Below, in pieces: positions 53,442 through 63,824 of a stretch of DNA of 64,000 nt. The DNA lies in assembly GCA_029219385.1 (NCBI GenBank), contig JAQXTH010000049.1, positions 1-64,000 on the forward strand. The letters are read 5' to 3'. The stretch comes from Prevotellaceae bacterium. Its GTDB lineage: Bacteria; Bacteroidota; Bacteroidia; Bacteroidales; Bacteroidaceae. Every line of letters begins with the position of its first letter. Position 1 is the stretch's first letter. The translations under genes and the position numbers were made by a program. Below the pieces are notes generated by a model, which did no database searches, was not told the DNA's origin, and saw nothing but the letters and a program-made list of their open reading frames with translations.

Positions 53442-54839
53442 TTAATTTTGTTTCGTCTTAGTAATTGTCATCAACATAAAGACTATCGACAACACACATG
53501 CAGCCAGCAACAACACAAAGGTAACATTCCAACCGGCAGACTCAGCAACAAGTCCCACCACATAGTTTGCCAAAATTGCAGTACCAAAGAAATATCCGAA
53601 GAAACCGGTAAATCCGGCAGCTGTACCGGCAGCATTCTTGGGAGCGAGGTCGAGAGCCTGCACACCAATCAGCATCACCGGACCATAAATAAAAAATCCA
53701 ATGCCGATCATGCAGGTCATTATCAAAGGAACATTTGGTGCCTCCATACTGAACGCATACCAATATAGACCGATAAAAATAGCAACAAGCAACATAAATA
53801 TCACGGTAGGCATAGAACGCTTGCCATGGAAAATCTTGTCGCTCACGATGCCACAGATTATGGTGCCGGGAATAGCAGCATACTCATAGGCGAAATATGC
53901 CCAACCGGCATCTTTTATATCAATACCCTTGTCGTTGAGCATTGTCGGAGCCCAATCCAAACAACCGTATCTCACCATATATACAAAAGCATTAGAAATC
54001 GCTATAAACCACAAGAATTTATTGTTAAACACATGCTTAAAGAAGATCTCTTTTACCGGCAACACTTCTTCTGACTTATTAGAATAGTTTTCCGGGTAAT
54101 CATTGCGCCATTTCTCAATCGAAGGTAAACCACACGATTGGGGTGTGTCGCGCAACAAACAATATGCAACAATAGCAATCAAAATCGCAGTGGCAGCAGG
54201 AAATATATATGTGCCGGCCAAGAAATAAAGTGATTCATTTTCTCCATAAAGTAACGAGCCGAACCAAACAGCCCCATAAGTGGCCATAGGCCCCACAAGG
54301 CCACCACCCACATTGTGGGCACAATTCCATATTGACATCCATGTGCCACGTTCTTTCTGACTGAACCAGTGTGTCATCACACGCCCACACGGAGGCCACC
54401 CCATGCCGTTAAACCAACCTACAATAAAATTAAGAACACCCATAAGAACGATTGCCAAGGTTTTTCGTTCCGGATGATTGATAAGGTCAAGTCCTGTGAT
54501 GGGGACAACCATAAAAGCCATGGCCAAAGATGCAAGGATCAAACCCAGAGGCAAAAACTTGCGTGCGTCAGAACGGTCTGAAATAGATCCCATCAAAAAC
54601 TTTGACAGTGCATACGCCACTGCATTCATACCAAGCACAAGACCCAACTCGCCTTTCTCTATTCCAAAAGGTTCGAGCATAGGTATTGCCATACTAAAAT
54701 TCTTGCGCACAATATAAAATGCCGCATAACCTATAAATGCGCCAACAAAGACTTGCATACGCATTGACTTGTAGCGCGAGTCAATTTCACTGCCGGAAAC
54801 TTCCGGTTTAAAAGCAGGAGGGGCTAAAAACTTTCCCAT
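53442..54839 (-). CDS. glpT: GlpT-type MFS transporter, copy 2
   Basis: 465 aa, twelve membrane helices. 'MRMQVFVGAFIGYAAFYIVRKNFSMAIPMLEPFG', 'LSKFLMGSISDRSDARKFLPLGLI', 'GWFNGMGWPPCGRVMTHWFSQKERGTWMSIWNCAHNVGGGL' (OPA signature) and 'YGCLDWAPTMLNDKG'. It is closer to classical GlpT than copy 1 and lies 18 bases after glpC, supporting G3P:phosphate antiport. The two copies are only moderately similar, so they are not a recent duplication. Confidence 0.93.
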   Translation of the reverse strand: MGKFLAPPAFKPEVSGSEIDSRYKSMRMQVFVGAFIGYAAFYIVRKNFSMAIPMLEPFGIEKGELGLVLGMNAVAYALSKFLMGSISDRSDARKFLPLGLILASLAMAFMVVPITGLDLINHPERKTLAIVLMGVLNFIVGWFNGMGWPPCGRVMTHWFSQKERGTWMSIWNCAHNVGGGLVGPMATYGAVWFGSLLYGENESLYFLAGTYIFPAATAILIAIVAYCLLRDTPQSCGLPSIEKWRNDYPENYSNKSEEVLPVKEIFFKHVFNNKFLWFIAISNAFVYMVRYGCLDWAPTMLNDKGIDIKDAGWAYFAYEYAAIPGTIICGIVSDKIFHGKRSMPTVIFMLLVAIFIGLYWYAFSMEAPNVPLIMTCMIGIGFFIYGPVMLIGVQALDLAPKNAAGTAAGFTGFFGYFFGTAILANYVVGLVAESAGWNVTFVLLLAACVLSIVFMLMTITKTKQN

Positions 54840-54857
54840 TTTTTAATACTGTTTATG

Positions 54858-56117
54858 TTATTGTTTTTTATTTAATTCTATAGTTGCCTCAACATCGAGA
54901 GCGTCTGCTAATATTGAGATTGGATTTAGCACTTCAACACCGGCCGACATCTCTATCTGCCATTTACACGTCTCACAATCGGTAGACACAAAGTCTACGC
55001 CTAATTCTTTGATACATTTAAACAACGGAGCACCAATTGCCTGAGAAATTGGATAGTTTTCTTTCTTAAATCCATAAGTACCGCCTATTCCACAACATTG
55101 CGAATCGAGTATTTCGAGTTTCAACCCGGGTATCATCTTTAGAAGTCCAACGCTATATACAGCCCACCCTAATTTCTCCATGTGACAGGCTGTGTGGTAG
55201 GCTGCAGTTTTCTTGTAGTCGGAACGAAACGCGAGTTTCACCTCTCCACTCTCCACAAGACGATAGATATATCGTGTGGCAAGCGAAAGATTATCTTTTG
55301 CCACACGATTGTCCAAGTGAAGAAGATGTTCATATTCGTCACGCATAGTAAAAGTACATGTGCTGCTCGTCGTGATAATCTGCCTTCCATTAACAACAGA
55401 CTTTTGCATTGCAGCGATGTTTCTCTCTCCATTTCTTGCCGCCTTTTTAGGCATACCATTAGCAATGAGAGCCACACCACAGCATTTCTCCTTATCTAAA
55501 AGATGAACACCATAGCCAATGGCATTCATTATTTTGATCAAATCCATTCCCAGTTTCGGAAAATTATAATTAACATAGCAACCATGAAAGTAACTGATAT
55601 TTTTAGAGAAACGCATTTGATTTTCTTTTGCATTTTTCTTATACCACGATTCAAATGTTGCTGCCGAATATTTCGGGAATTCACGATGTTTGTCAACCCC
55701 TATCGTTGCGTGCATCAAAGATTTCACCGGTTTCATTCCGAGTGTATAATTAACAATCGGTGACATCTTTGTTGCTATACCTCCAACCAAATCGGTATTA
55801 GCCAACGTAAAATCACGTAAACCTGGGCAATGTTTTGTATATTTTATACGGGCACTCTGAATAATATCTCCAATCTTGACCCCATGTGGGCAAGCAACTT
55901 CACACCGCTTGCAATTCAGACACAATTTCAACGCTTTTTCGTCAAAAAATTTGGGGTCTTTTAATCTGTATCGCTCACCATCAGGACCGGCATGTTTTGG
56001 GCCGGGATATGCGGTAGTGACAGCAGAAACCGGACAATAAACCGTACATATCGAGCATTTAAGGCATTGCTCAAGTTCGTTTGTGCTCACATTGCACAAT
56101 TGCATATTTTCTGACAT
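54858..56117 (-). CDS. glpC: Anaerobic glycerol-3-phosphate dehydrogenase subunit C
   Basis: 419 aa. Two [4Fe-4S] motifs near the N-terminus (CLKCSICTVYCP and CLNCKRCEVACPHG), then two CCG-type cysteine domains (GCYVNYNFPKLG ... KCCGVALIANG and CHMEKLGWAVY ... CCGIGGTYGF). It passes electrons from GlpAB to the quinone pool and anchors the dehydrogenase. It overlaps no gene: four bases after glpB, 18 before glpT copy 2. Confidence 0.95.
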   Translation of the reverse strand: MSENMQLCNVSTNELEQCLKCSICTVYCPVSAVTTAYPGPKHAGPDGERYRLKDPKFFDEKALKLCLNCKRCEVACPHGVKIGDIIQSARIKYTKHCPGLRDFTLANTDLVGGIATKMSPIVNYTLGMKPVKSLMHATIGVDKHREFPKYSAATFESWYKKNAKENQMRFSKNISYFHGCYVNYNFPKLGMDLIKIMNAIGYGVHLLDKEKCCGVALIANGMPKKAARNGERNIAAMQKSVVNGRQIITTSSTCTFTMRDEYEHLLHLDNRVAKDNLSLATRYIYRLVESGEVKLAFRSDYKKTAAYHTACHMEKLGWAVYSVGLLKMIPGLKLEILDSQCCGIGGTYGFKKENYPISQAIGAPLFKCIKELGVDFVSTDCETCKWQIEMSAGVEVLNPISILADALDVEATIELNKKQ

Positions 56118-56121
56118 AGCA

Positions 56122-57363
56122 TTACTTTTGTTTTAATATTGATTTTGAAACAGCAAGTCCCGTAATTATAGATACTCCCGCCGCGTCTGACAACTTAACA
56201 CTATCGTGTCCTGCCAAAACAGAGCCTGCAACATAAAGATTTGAAACCGACACCCCGTCTTTCAACGCCCGGAGACAATTATCTGTCTTTACTCCAAATG
56301 TCATATAGGGCTGAGATTCAAAGACATTATGACGTGTCCATTCTGATCGTTGCTCGTCAAAATCGACGTCCAACTCAAAAACCGGCTCATAAACTCGCGA
56401 ATAATTTGCCACAAGACCATGACTTTGAAAAGAGCCTGTTGCAAGAACATAATTATTGGCAACAAACACTTCGTCGGGAAGAGTGGAAATCTTAATACTT
56501 TCAACTTTATTATTAGAAATCACACCATCAAAAACCGTGGCTCCAAGCAAAAACGAGCCACCTAATTTTTTAAAACGACTACTCAACGCATTTTGCACCC
56601 TCACTCCCGAAACAGAAGGAGGCAACGTGGCAACCATAAACAAAGGTACAGAAACTTTAGAGCGCAACAATTCAATCATTTCATCACTGCAAAGACCCAC
56701 AACCGAGGGTAAAAGTACCACTTCAGCATCTCCAATAGAAGTATTGATTTTCTTCGAAATAAGTTCTACCACATTTTCATCGGAAAGTAGTTTCGCTATA
56801 TTGGCAGATCTCATTTCAGAGGGACTGAGACGACGTTCTTGCAACATTGGGACACGCAACCCTTTTACATTAACTCTAGCTCCAAGTTTTTCCAAGCCAT
56901 CGGCAATAAATTCTACCGGAAAATCAAAAAAGCCGGCAAAATTTACAAGCAAAAACTTTTTGTAAGGCAATGTTTCGGCCGAGTCTGAAATAAAAAACTC
57001 ATCCATAGTAAGCCAAGTAGGTTTTAACACCCCCATCGGAGTCAGACGGTAATGATTGCGCGAGGTTTCACCCTTGATTTTCACATTTGACTCTCTAAGC
57101 ATACCAATGGCTTCTTCTGCAAGAGTTGCCACATCACTTATTTTTGAATAAGGATGATTAGCATCTAATCTTTTTAACTCCTCCAACGGTGTCAAGACCT
57201 CTTTGGAATTATTATATCCAAGCAAATCAAACGAACCCGAATGAAAATGCAAAGTACTTTGACCCGAAGAGACAATAGCGACCTTCTGACCTGCTTTAGC
57301 CAAAGAAATGCCGGTTGTCAGGCCGCTTAATCCTCCACCTATTATAATCGTATCAAATTTCAT
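56122..57363 (-). CDS. glpB: Anaerobic glycerol-3-phosphate dehydrogenase subunit B
   Basis: 413 aa FAD-binding subunit. It begins MKFDTIIIGGGLSGLTTGISLAKAGQKVAIVSSGQSTLHFHSGSFDLLG (dinucleotide fold), with a later 'NVYVLATGSFQSHGLVANYSRVYEPVF' and the final flavin motif 'NLYVAGSVLAGHDSVKLSDAAGVSI'. 15 bases separate it from glpA. It works as a complex with GlpA and GlpC. Confidence 0.93.
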   Translation of the reverse strand: MKFDTIIIGGGLSGLTTGISLAKAGQKVAIVSSGQSTLHFHSGSFDLLGYNNSKEVLTPLEELKRLDANHPYSKISDVATLAEEAIGMLRESNVKIKGETSRNHYRLTPMGVLKPTWLTMDEFFISDSAETLPYKKFLLVNFAGFFDFPVEFIADGLEKLGARVNVKGLRVPMLQERRLSPSEMRSANIAKLLSDENVVELISKKINTSIGDAEVVLLPSVVGLCSDEMIELLRSKVSVPLFMVATLPPSVSGVRVQNALSSRFKKLGGSFLLGATVFDGVISNNKVESIKISTLPDEVFVANNYVLATGSFQSHGLVANYSRVYEPVFELDVDFDEQRSEWTRHNVFESQPYMTFGVKTDNCLRALKDGVSVSNLYVAGSVLAGHDSVKLSDAAGVSIITGLAVSKSILKQK

Positions 57364-57378
57364 TTTCTACTTATTCTT

Positions 57379-59007
57379 TTATTTTACAAACTTATCTAAT
57401 CCACACAAACCCTGATATATATTTGCCACAAGTTGAGCTTCTGCAAGGGTTGCTCCCCAACCTACGGGATACATTCCTTTCCACCGTTCATTGATAAACT
57501 CTGCAAGGTCGACCCCAACTTTTGAAGCCTCATTCTTCTGTAAAATACACATCAGTCCTGCTGCCCTCAAAGCACATAATTGCCCTTGACAAGTACCCAT
57601 GCCAAGACGAGTGCGTCGCCTGAGTTGGGTAAGAGTATCAACATGCTGTTCAACTATCACATGCTTCATTTCACCGACAGTAACCTCTTCGCACTCACAA
57701 ATCAAACTGTTATCTGTTTCTGTATCATCGTCGATAGTATCTGCCATACTGCCATAACGCCCTTGTCTAACATTAAAAGCATAGGTATGCTTTAAATCAG
57801 AAACATTGTTTTTCTGTTTATCGGAACCAGGCAATGGAACGATTGCCGTCTCACATTTTTTATCAACATTCAGTTTCTTGCAGACCATATCTGTGGCTAT
57901 TTCTGCCATCAATCTATAAGTCATCAATTTTCCGCCGGTAATGGTAATAAAACCCTCTATGCCATCACGTGTTTCATGATCAAGACATACAATGCCTCGA
58001 CTAATACTGCGTCCGGAGGGATCGTCGTCTGATGCAACCAAGGGACGCACACCTGCATAGGCACGCAAAATACGAGTAGTTGCAAGAGCCGGAGCTAACT
58101 GCGCCCCTTCTCTCAACAAAACATCAACTTCCGCGGGAGTGACACGCATATCATCACATGTCTCAATGGGCACACGGTCTGACGTTGTTCCTATAACACA
58201 AACCGTATCACCGGGAACAAGAATATCTGCATTAGCAGGCTTGCGACAACGGTTAATCACCATATTGTTTACCCTATGGCCAAAAATTAGAAGTGAGCCT
58301 TTTGCAGGAAACATATTGATTGTAGCTCCGGCCATACGGGCTATAAGCATTCCCCAAATTCCGGCTGCATTGACAGTAATATCTGCTCGGACCTCAAGTT
58401 TTTCTCCGTTGAGATTATTTCGCAAATATACTCCTATAACTCTACCATTGTCAATCACAAGTCCGGTCACTTCGTGGTATGTAAGAATGTCTGCACCATT
58501 CCGTCTTGCGTCAAGCACATTTGATATTGTGAGCCTAAAAGGGTCAATAGAACCATCCGGCACTCTCACGGCACCCACCAACAACGGATTAACCGATGGT
58601 TCGAGCCTCAATGCCTCTTGCGGAGAAATCACCTCGGCACGAATGCCGGCCTTCAAACAAGACTCCACAAACTTAGACTGATATGCCAAGTCGTCTTCGG
58701 GCAAACTGATAAACAAACCATCGTGTTCCTCCACACAGTGGGAGGCAATCCTACGAAGAGTCATATTCTCCGCTATACATTCGGTAGCAGACTCCGAATC
58801 GGTCACAGCATATCGTGCTCCACTATGCAACAAACCATGATTGCGCCCGGTTGCCCCCGCAGTAAAGTCATATCGCTCAACCAACAAAGTGCTTAACCCA
58901 CGCATTGCACAGTCGCGTGCAGTTCCTGCACCGGTCGCTCCACCTCCAATCACTATCACGTCATAATGTTTCTTATACTTACTGTACTTAAATACGTCAC
59001 TAAACAT
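57379..59007 (-). CDS. glpA: Anaerobic glycerol-3-phosphate dehydrogenase subunit A
   Basis: 542 aa. FAD motif VIVIGGGATGAGTARDCAMRG near the N-terminus, followed by the RYDFTAGATGRNHGLLHSGARYAV segment. A C-terminal BFD-like [2Fe-2S] region has four cysteines: LICECEEVT and MGTCQGQLCALRAAG. It oxidises sn-glycerol-3-phosphate to dihydroxyacetone phosphate. First gene of the glpABC-transporter operon. Confidence 0.95.
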   Translation of the reverse strand: MFSDVFKYSKYKKHYDVIVIGGGATGAGTARDCAMRGLSTLLVERYDFTAGATGRNHGLLHSGARYAVTDSESATECIAENMTLRRIASHCVEEHDGLFISLPEDDLAYQSKFVESCLKAGIRAEVISPQEALRLEPSVNPLLVGAVRVPDGSIDPFRLTISNVLDARRNGADILTYHEVTGLVIDNGRVIGVYLRNNLNGEKLEVRADITVNAAGIWGMLIARMAGATINMFPAKGSLLIFGHRVNNMVINRCRKPANADILVPGDTVCVIGTTSDRVPIETCDDMRVTPAEVDVLLREGAQLAPALATTRILRAYAGVRPLVASDDDPSGRSISRGIVCLDHETRDGIEGFITITGGKLMTYRLMAEIATDMVCKKLNVDKKCETAIVPLPGSDKQKNNVSDLKHTYAFNVRQGRYGSMADTIDDDTETDNSLICECEEVTVGEMKHVIVEQHVDTLTQLRRRTRLGMGTCQGQLCALRAAGLMCILQKNEASKVGVDLAEFINERWKGMYPVGWGATLAEAQLVANIYQGLCGLDKFVK

Positions 59008-59423
59008 TGTATCTTTAATTTTATTATTAATTTCTTCTTATAAGTCTCATTCAGAAAAGCAAGTTTGTCATCCTGCGATTTTGTTTTCCCTAAAAACTAA
59101 TCCGCTCAGATACTTAGCAAATTTATATGTTTTTTTTCAATTAGATAGACATTTTACTATGTTTTTATTATAATCATAACCTCTTTCGTATATAATGGGG
59201 TAGAAAATCCTTCTTACACGTGCTTTTTCTCGCCACAGCAAAAATCATACAAAACCTGATTCTGCTTATTTGGCATAAAGGAAACATTCGCCCAAATTGT
59301 TTTTCTTACAAATTCAAATTCCTAACCTACCCTCAAAACAACTATACCAAAACAAATAAAAAGGACCACACAAGACACAACTGTATCTTGATGCGGCCCT
59401 AATGCAAACCAATAAAAACAAAA
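59008..59423. other. Intergenic region between carB and glpA
   Basis: 416 bases. It holds the carB terminator next to glpA's upstream region; both genes are minus-strand, so carB lies upstream of glpA. A TAnnTTTG-like -7 box on the minus strand (TAAATTTG, complement 59118-59125) could serve glpA, but no -33 TTTG is at the right spacing. No small gene is visible. Confidence 0.5.
59354..59400 (-). terminator. carB terminator
   Basis: On the minus strand GGGCCGCATCAAGATACA pairs with TGTGTCTTGTGTGGTCC (G-T pairs and one bulge), a long stem with a two- to four-base loop. It is followed by TTTTTATTTG. It lies 24 bases past the carB stop. Confidence 0.8.
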
Positions 59424-62400
59424 TCAATAATTTCTGTCTCCGTATTCCTGCCACGACTTGATAGCCAAATCGTCAAGCGACAAAGAGGTAAAAGCATTTA
59501 TAAATGCTGTCGCCAAACGAGCATTGGTTATTAGCGGCACATTAAGGTCGATTGCAGCACGACGAATTTTATAACCGTTGGTCAATTCCTTTGGCGACAA
59601 ATCCTTGGGTATATTTATCACAAGATCTATCGCATGGCTGTGGAGCAAATCGAGAGCACCGGGAGCACCCTGCTCTCCGGGCCAACAAACCTTTGTGTTG
59701 GGTATGCCATTGTCGGAAAGATAGCGACTTGTGCCACCCGTAGCATATATTTCATAACCATGGTCAACAAGGGTATGACAAGCATCGAGCATAGAGGCTT
59801 TTTGTTTGGCTGTGCCCGAAGAAACCAGTACGGTCTTCTTTGGTATGCGCATACCTACCGACAACATACTCTTTAACAATGCATGGCTCACGCTATCACC
59901 CAAACAACCCACCTCGCCGGTGGAAGACATATCCACCCCAAGAACAGGATCGGCATTCTGCAAACGGTTGAAAGAAAATTGCGAAGCCTTAATACCTACA
60001 TAATCAAGATCAAACAAATCACGCGAAGGCACATCAACGGCCAAACCGAGCATCACACGAGTAGCCATCTCAATAAAATCAAGCTTCAATACCTTGCTTA
60101 CAAACGGGAAAGAACGTGATGCCCTCAAATTACACTCTATCACTTTGATGTCGTTGTCTCGCGCCAAATATTGAATATTAAACGGGCCGGAAATATTAAG
60201 TTGACCGGCAATAAGACGAGATATTTTCTTTATGCGACGAACTGTCTCAACATAAATCTTTTGTGGTGGGAATTGTATCGTGGCATCACCGGAATGTACT
60301 CCGGCAAATTCTACATGCTCTGAAATGGCATAAGCAATAATCTCACCGTTTCGAGCCACGGCATCCATTTCTATTTCCTTTGCATTTTCCAAAAATTTGC
60401 TAACCACCACGGGGTGTGTCTTACTCACATTTGCAGCAAGTTTAAGAAAGCGTTCAAGTTCTTCCCGATTTGAGCAAACATTCATTGCCGCTCCTGACAA
60501 GACATAACTCGGCCTCACAAGAACAGGAAACCCTACCCTATCTATAAAACGATTGATATCTTCGGTGTTTGTAAGAGCTGCCCACTCAGGTTGGTCAACA
60601 CCTATGCGATCAAGCATGGCAGAAAACTTGTCGCGGTCTTCCGCATTGTCAATATCTTTGGCCGATGTTCCCAAAATAGGCACATTGCTGCCATCAAGTC
60701 TCATTGCCAAATTATTAGGAATCTGACCACCGGTAGATACAATCACGCCATGAGGAGTTTCAAGTTCAACAATATCCAAAACTCTCTCAAAGGTAAGTTC
60801 ATCGAAATACAAACGATCACACATATCATAGTCTGTCGACACTGTCTCGGGATTATAATTTATCATCACCGAACGCCAACCTTCACGACGTATCGTGTCG
60901 AGTGCTCTCACTCCGCACCAATCAAATTCTACAGAAGAGCCTATGCGATATGCTCCCGAACCCAATACTATCACCGAGCGATTGTCGTTTTCATACTCTA
61001 TGTCATGAGCCACAGCACTATATGTCGCATACAAATAGTTTGTACAAGCCGGATATTCTGCCGCGAGGGTATCTATCTGTTTTATATAAGGAACAATACC
61101 CATTTCTTTGCGCTTTGCCCTAACAAGCAATTGTGCATTTTCTATATCCACACTCTTCTCCATGCCAAGAGCACGAGCAATCTGGAAATCTGAAAAACCT
61201 TGTCGCTTGGCTCTCATCATAAGACTTTCGTCCAATCTATCAAGACCGCCACAAGCATGAAGCAAGTCGGCTGTTTTGCTGATATTCTCAAGTCGCTGCA
61301 AAAACCAACGGTCTATACGCGTGAGTGCATGAATCTTCTCTATATCATAACCTTTCCTAAAAGCTTTGGCTATTACCAACAAACGCTTATCGGTAGGCTC
61401 ACGGAGTGACTCATCAATATTTTCAACCAAAATCTCCTTGTTCTCTTCAAATCCGTGTATACCCTGTCCTATCATTCGCATTCCTTTCTGTATGGCCTCT
61501 TCAAACGTGCGTCCGATAGACATCACTTCACCCACAGATTTCATGGCAGAACCAAGTTCGCGGTCAACTCCTCTGAATTTGCCAAGATCCCAACGTGGCA
61601 ATTTGCACACCACATAATCAAGTGCCGGCTCAAAAAAAGCACTTGTGGTATGAGTGACAGAATTTTTCAACTCAAACAACCCATAGCCCAAACCAAGTTT
61701 AGCTGCCACAAAAGCCAAAGGATAACCTGTGGCCTTTGAAGCCAAAGCTGAAGAACGGCTAAGACGGGCATTAACCTCTATCACGCGGTAATCTTCTGAC
61801 TCAGGGTCAAGGGCGTATTGCACGTTACATTCACCCACAATACCAATATGGCGCACAATCTTGATTGCCAAAGCACGCAATTTGTGGTATTCAGAATTAG
61901 TTAGCGTTTGAGAGGGGGCAACCACAATAGACTCGCCTGTATGAATGCCAAGAGGGTCGAAGTTCTCCATATTACATACAGTAATACAATTATCATAACT
62001 GTCGCGCACCACTTCGTACTCAACTTCTTTCCAACCTTTAAGACTTTTCTCTACCAACACTTGTGGAGAAAACGAAAAGGCCTTCTCACAAAGAGTTGTC
62101 AATTGTTTCTCGTCATCACAAAATCCCGAGCCAAGACCTCCCAATGCAAATGCTGCTCTAACAATCACCGGATAACCCAAATCGGCAGCAGCAGAAACGG
62201 CCTCAGAAATGGTTTGGCAAGCCTGGCTCTTTATGGTATTTACATTTATTTCGTTCAGGCGTTCTACAAACAGTTCCCTATCTTCTGTATCAATTATAAC
62301 ACTGACAGGTGTACCAAGCACTCTGACACCATATTTTTCAAGCACCCCACTTTTATACAATTCAACACCACAGTTTAACGCAGTTTGTCCACCAAACGAC

Positions 62401-62660
62401 AGCAAGATGCCATCCGGACGTTCTTTCTCTATTACCTTTTCCACAAACCAGGGGGTAACCGGCAAGAAATAAATTTGATCTGCCACTCCCTCGGAGGTCT
62501 GTACCGTAGCAATATTAGGATTGATTAGCACTGTTTTCACGCCCTCTTCCCTCAAGGCTTTCAGTGCTTGAGAACCGGAATAATCAAACTCTCCGGCTTC
62601 ACCAATTTTGAGTGCTCCAGAACCCAGCAAAAGCACTTTCTTTATAGTTTCATCACGCAT
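59424..62660 (-). CDS. carB: Carbamoyl-phosphate synthase, large subunit
   Basis: 1078 aa, standard length. Two tandem ATP-grasp halves (about 1-400 and 550-935) and a C-terminal MGS-like allosteric domain (about 940-1078; 'VLVSSGTAKQKASMLDACHTLVDHGYEIYATGGTSRYL'). Signatures: LLLGSGALKIGEAGEFDYSGSQA, 'FPLIVRAAFALGGLGSGF' and 'GFPVLVRPSYVLSGAAM', 'KVIECNLRASRSFPFVSK'. Makes carbamoyl phosphate for pyrimidine and arginine synthesis with CarA. Confidence 0.98.
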   Translation of the reverse strand: MRDETIKKVLLLGSGALKIGEAGEFDYSGSQALKALREEGVKTVLINPNIATVQTSEGVADQIYFLPVTPWFVEKVIEKERPDGILLSFGGQTALNCGVELYKSGVLEKYGVRVLGTPVSVIIDTEDRELFVERLNEINVNTIKSQACQTISEAVSAAADLGYPVIVRAAFALGGLGSGFCDDEKQLTTLCEKAFSFSPQVLVEKSLKGWKEVEYEVVRDSYDNCITVCNMENFDPLGIHTGESIVVAPSQTLTNSEYHKLRALAIKIVRHIGIVGECNVQYALDPESEDYRVIEVNARLSRSSALASKATGYPLAFVAAKLGLGYGLFELKNSVTHTTSAFFEPALDYVVCKLPRWDLGKFRGVDRELGSAMKSVGEVMSIGRTFEEAIQKGMRMIGQGIHGFEENKEILVENIDESLREPTDKRLLVIAKAFRKGYDIEKIHALTRIDRWFLQRLENISKTADLLHACGGLDRLDESLMMRAKRQGFSDFQIARALGMEKSVDIENAQLLVRAKRKEMGIVPYIKQIDTLAAEYPACTNYLYATYSAVAHDIEYENDNRSVIVLGSGAYRIGSSVEFDWCGVRALDTIRREGWRSVMINYNPETVSTDYDMCDRLYFDELTFERVLDIVELETPHGVIVSTGGQIPNNLAMRLDGSNVPILGTSAKDIDNAEDRDKFSAMLDRIGVDQPEWAALTNTEDINRFIDRVGFPVLVRPSYVLSGAAMNVCSNREELERFLKLAANVSKTHPVVVSKFLENAKEIEMDAVARNGEIIAYAISEHVEFAGVHSGDATIQFPPQKIYVETVRRIKKISRLIAGQLNISGPFNIQYLARDNDIKVIECNLRASRSFPFVSKVLKLDFIEMATRVMLGLAVDVPSRDLFDLDYVGIKASQFSFNRLQNADPVLGVDMSSTGEVGCLGDSVSHALLKSMLSVGMRIPKKTVLVSSGTAKQKASMLDACHTLVDHGYEIYATGGTSRYLSDNGIPNTKVCWPGEQGAPGALDLLHSHAIDLVINIPKDLSPKELTNGYKIRRAAIDLNVPLITNARLATAFINAFTSLSLDDLAIKSWQEYGDRNY

Positions 62661-62699
62661 TGTTAAGTATTCTTTTCTTTATTTATATTAAACAAATAA

Positions 62700-63797
62700 T
62701 TATTTAGAACAGAGCATTTTGGCAAATTCATCAAACAAAAACTCTGTATCAACCGGACCGCTGCACGCCTCGGGATGAAACTGAACAGAGAACCACGGTT
62801 TGGATTTGTGTTTCACTCCCTCATTACTTCCGTCATTCATATTTTCAAATAAGGGTGTCCAATCAGACGGCAAAGAATGAGAGTCTACGGCATATCCGTG
62901 ATTTTGACTTGTCACAAAACAACGGTCTGTACCAATCATTCTAACCGGTTGATTATGACTGCGATGACCATACTTCAACTTATATATCTTAGCACCAACT
63001 GCTTTAGAAAGCAATTGATTACCCATGCAAATTCCCATTACCGGCTTTGTCTCGACACGACCTAAAAACTTACGAATGTTATCAACCGTCTTCACACAAG
63101 TGTCAGGATTACCCGGACCATTGGCAAGGAAAAGCGCATCACATTCCAACTCATTAAAATCATAGTCCCACGGCACACGCACCACCTCTAGTCCCCGATT
63201 TAATAAACAACGCAAAATATTATGCTTTACACCACAGTCCACCAGAATAACACGAGGCCCATTTCCGACTCCGTAAGAAATCACCTCCTTGCAACTCACC
63301 TGCTCAACATAATTGACATCTTCATAGCTGGCATCCGGAATCTCATCGGGCATGTCGTCAAACAATATCTTGCCCATCATTACTCCGTGAGAACGCAACA
63401 CTTTGGTGAGTTGACGAGTATCTATTCCCGTAACTCCGACCACACGCTCCTCTTTTAACCATTGGCCAAGACTTTTCTTTGCGTTCCAATGAGAATAACT
63501 GCCACTGTATTCACTCACAATTATTGCTTTAGCATGTATTTGACCACTCTCCATATATGTGGCCAATCCATTTGATTCTATTCTGAACTCCGGCACTCCG
63601 TAATTACCTACTAAAGGATATGTCATCACCATCAACTGACCCGCATAAGAAGGGTCAGTCAGACTTTCGGGATAACCCATCATCGCAGTATTAAAAACCA
63701 CTTCACCCGCTATCGGTGTCTCGTAGCCAAACGACTCACCTTTAAACTTTGTGCCATCGTTGAGCTGTAGTGTTACTTTTCGCGTTGTCTGTTCCAT
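62700..63797 (-). CDS. carA: Carbamoyl-phosphate synthase, small (glutaminase) subunit
   Basis: 365 aa. N-terminal CPSase small-chain domain ('LNDGTKFKGESFGYE...GEVVFNTAMMGYPESLTDPSYAGQ'), then a class I glutamine amidotransferase domain: catalytic Cys in PVMGICMGNQLLSKA, H and E in VQFHPEACSGP. Supplies ammonia to CarB. 39 bases upstream of carB and 27 bases downstream of purF. Confidence 0.97.
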   Translation of the reverse strand: MEQTTRKVTLQLNDGTKFKGESFGYETPIAGEVVFNTAMMGYPESLTDPSYAGQLMVMTYPLVGNYGVPEFRIESNGLATYMESGQIHAKAIIVSEYSGSYSHWNAKKSLGQWLKEERVVGVTGIDTRQLTKVLRSHGVMMGKILFDDMPDEIPDASYEDVNYVEQVSCKEVISYGVGNGPRVILVDCGVKHNILRCLLNRGLEVVRVPWDYDFNELECDALFLANGPGNPDTCVKTVDNIRKFLGRVETKPVMGICMGNQLLSKAVGAKIYKLKYGHRSHNQPVRMIGTDRCFVTSQNHGYAVDSHSLPSDWTPLFENMNDGSNEGVKHKSKPWFSVQFHPEACSGPVDTEFLFDEFAKMLCSK

Positions 63798-63824
63798 TAT
63801 ATTGTTCTATTTTATTGTTTCTCA

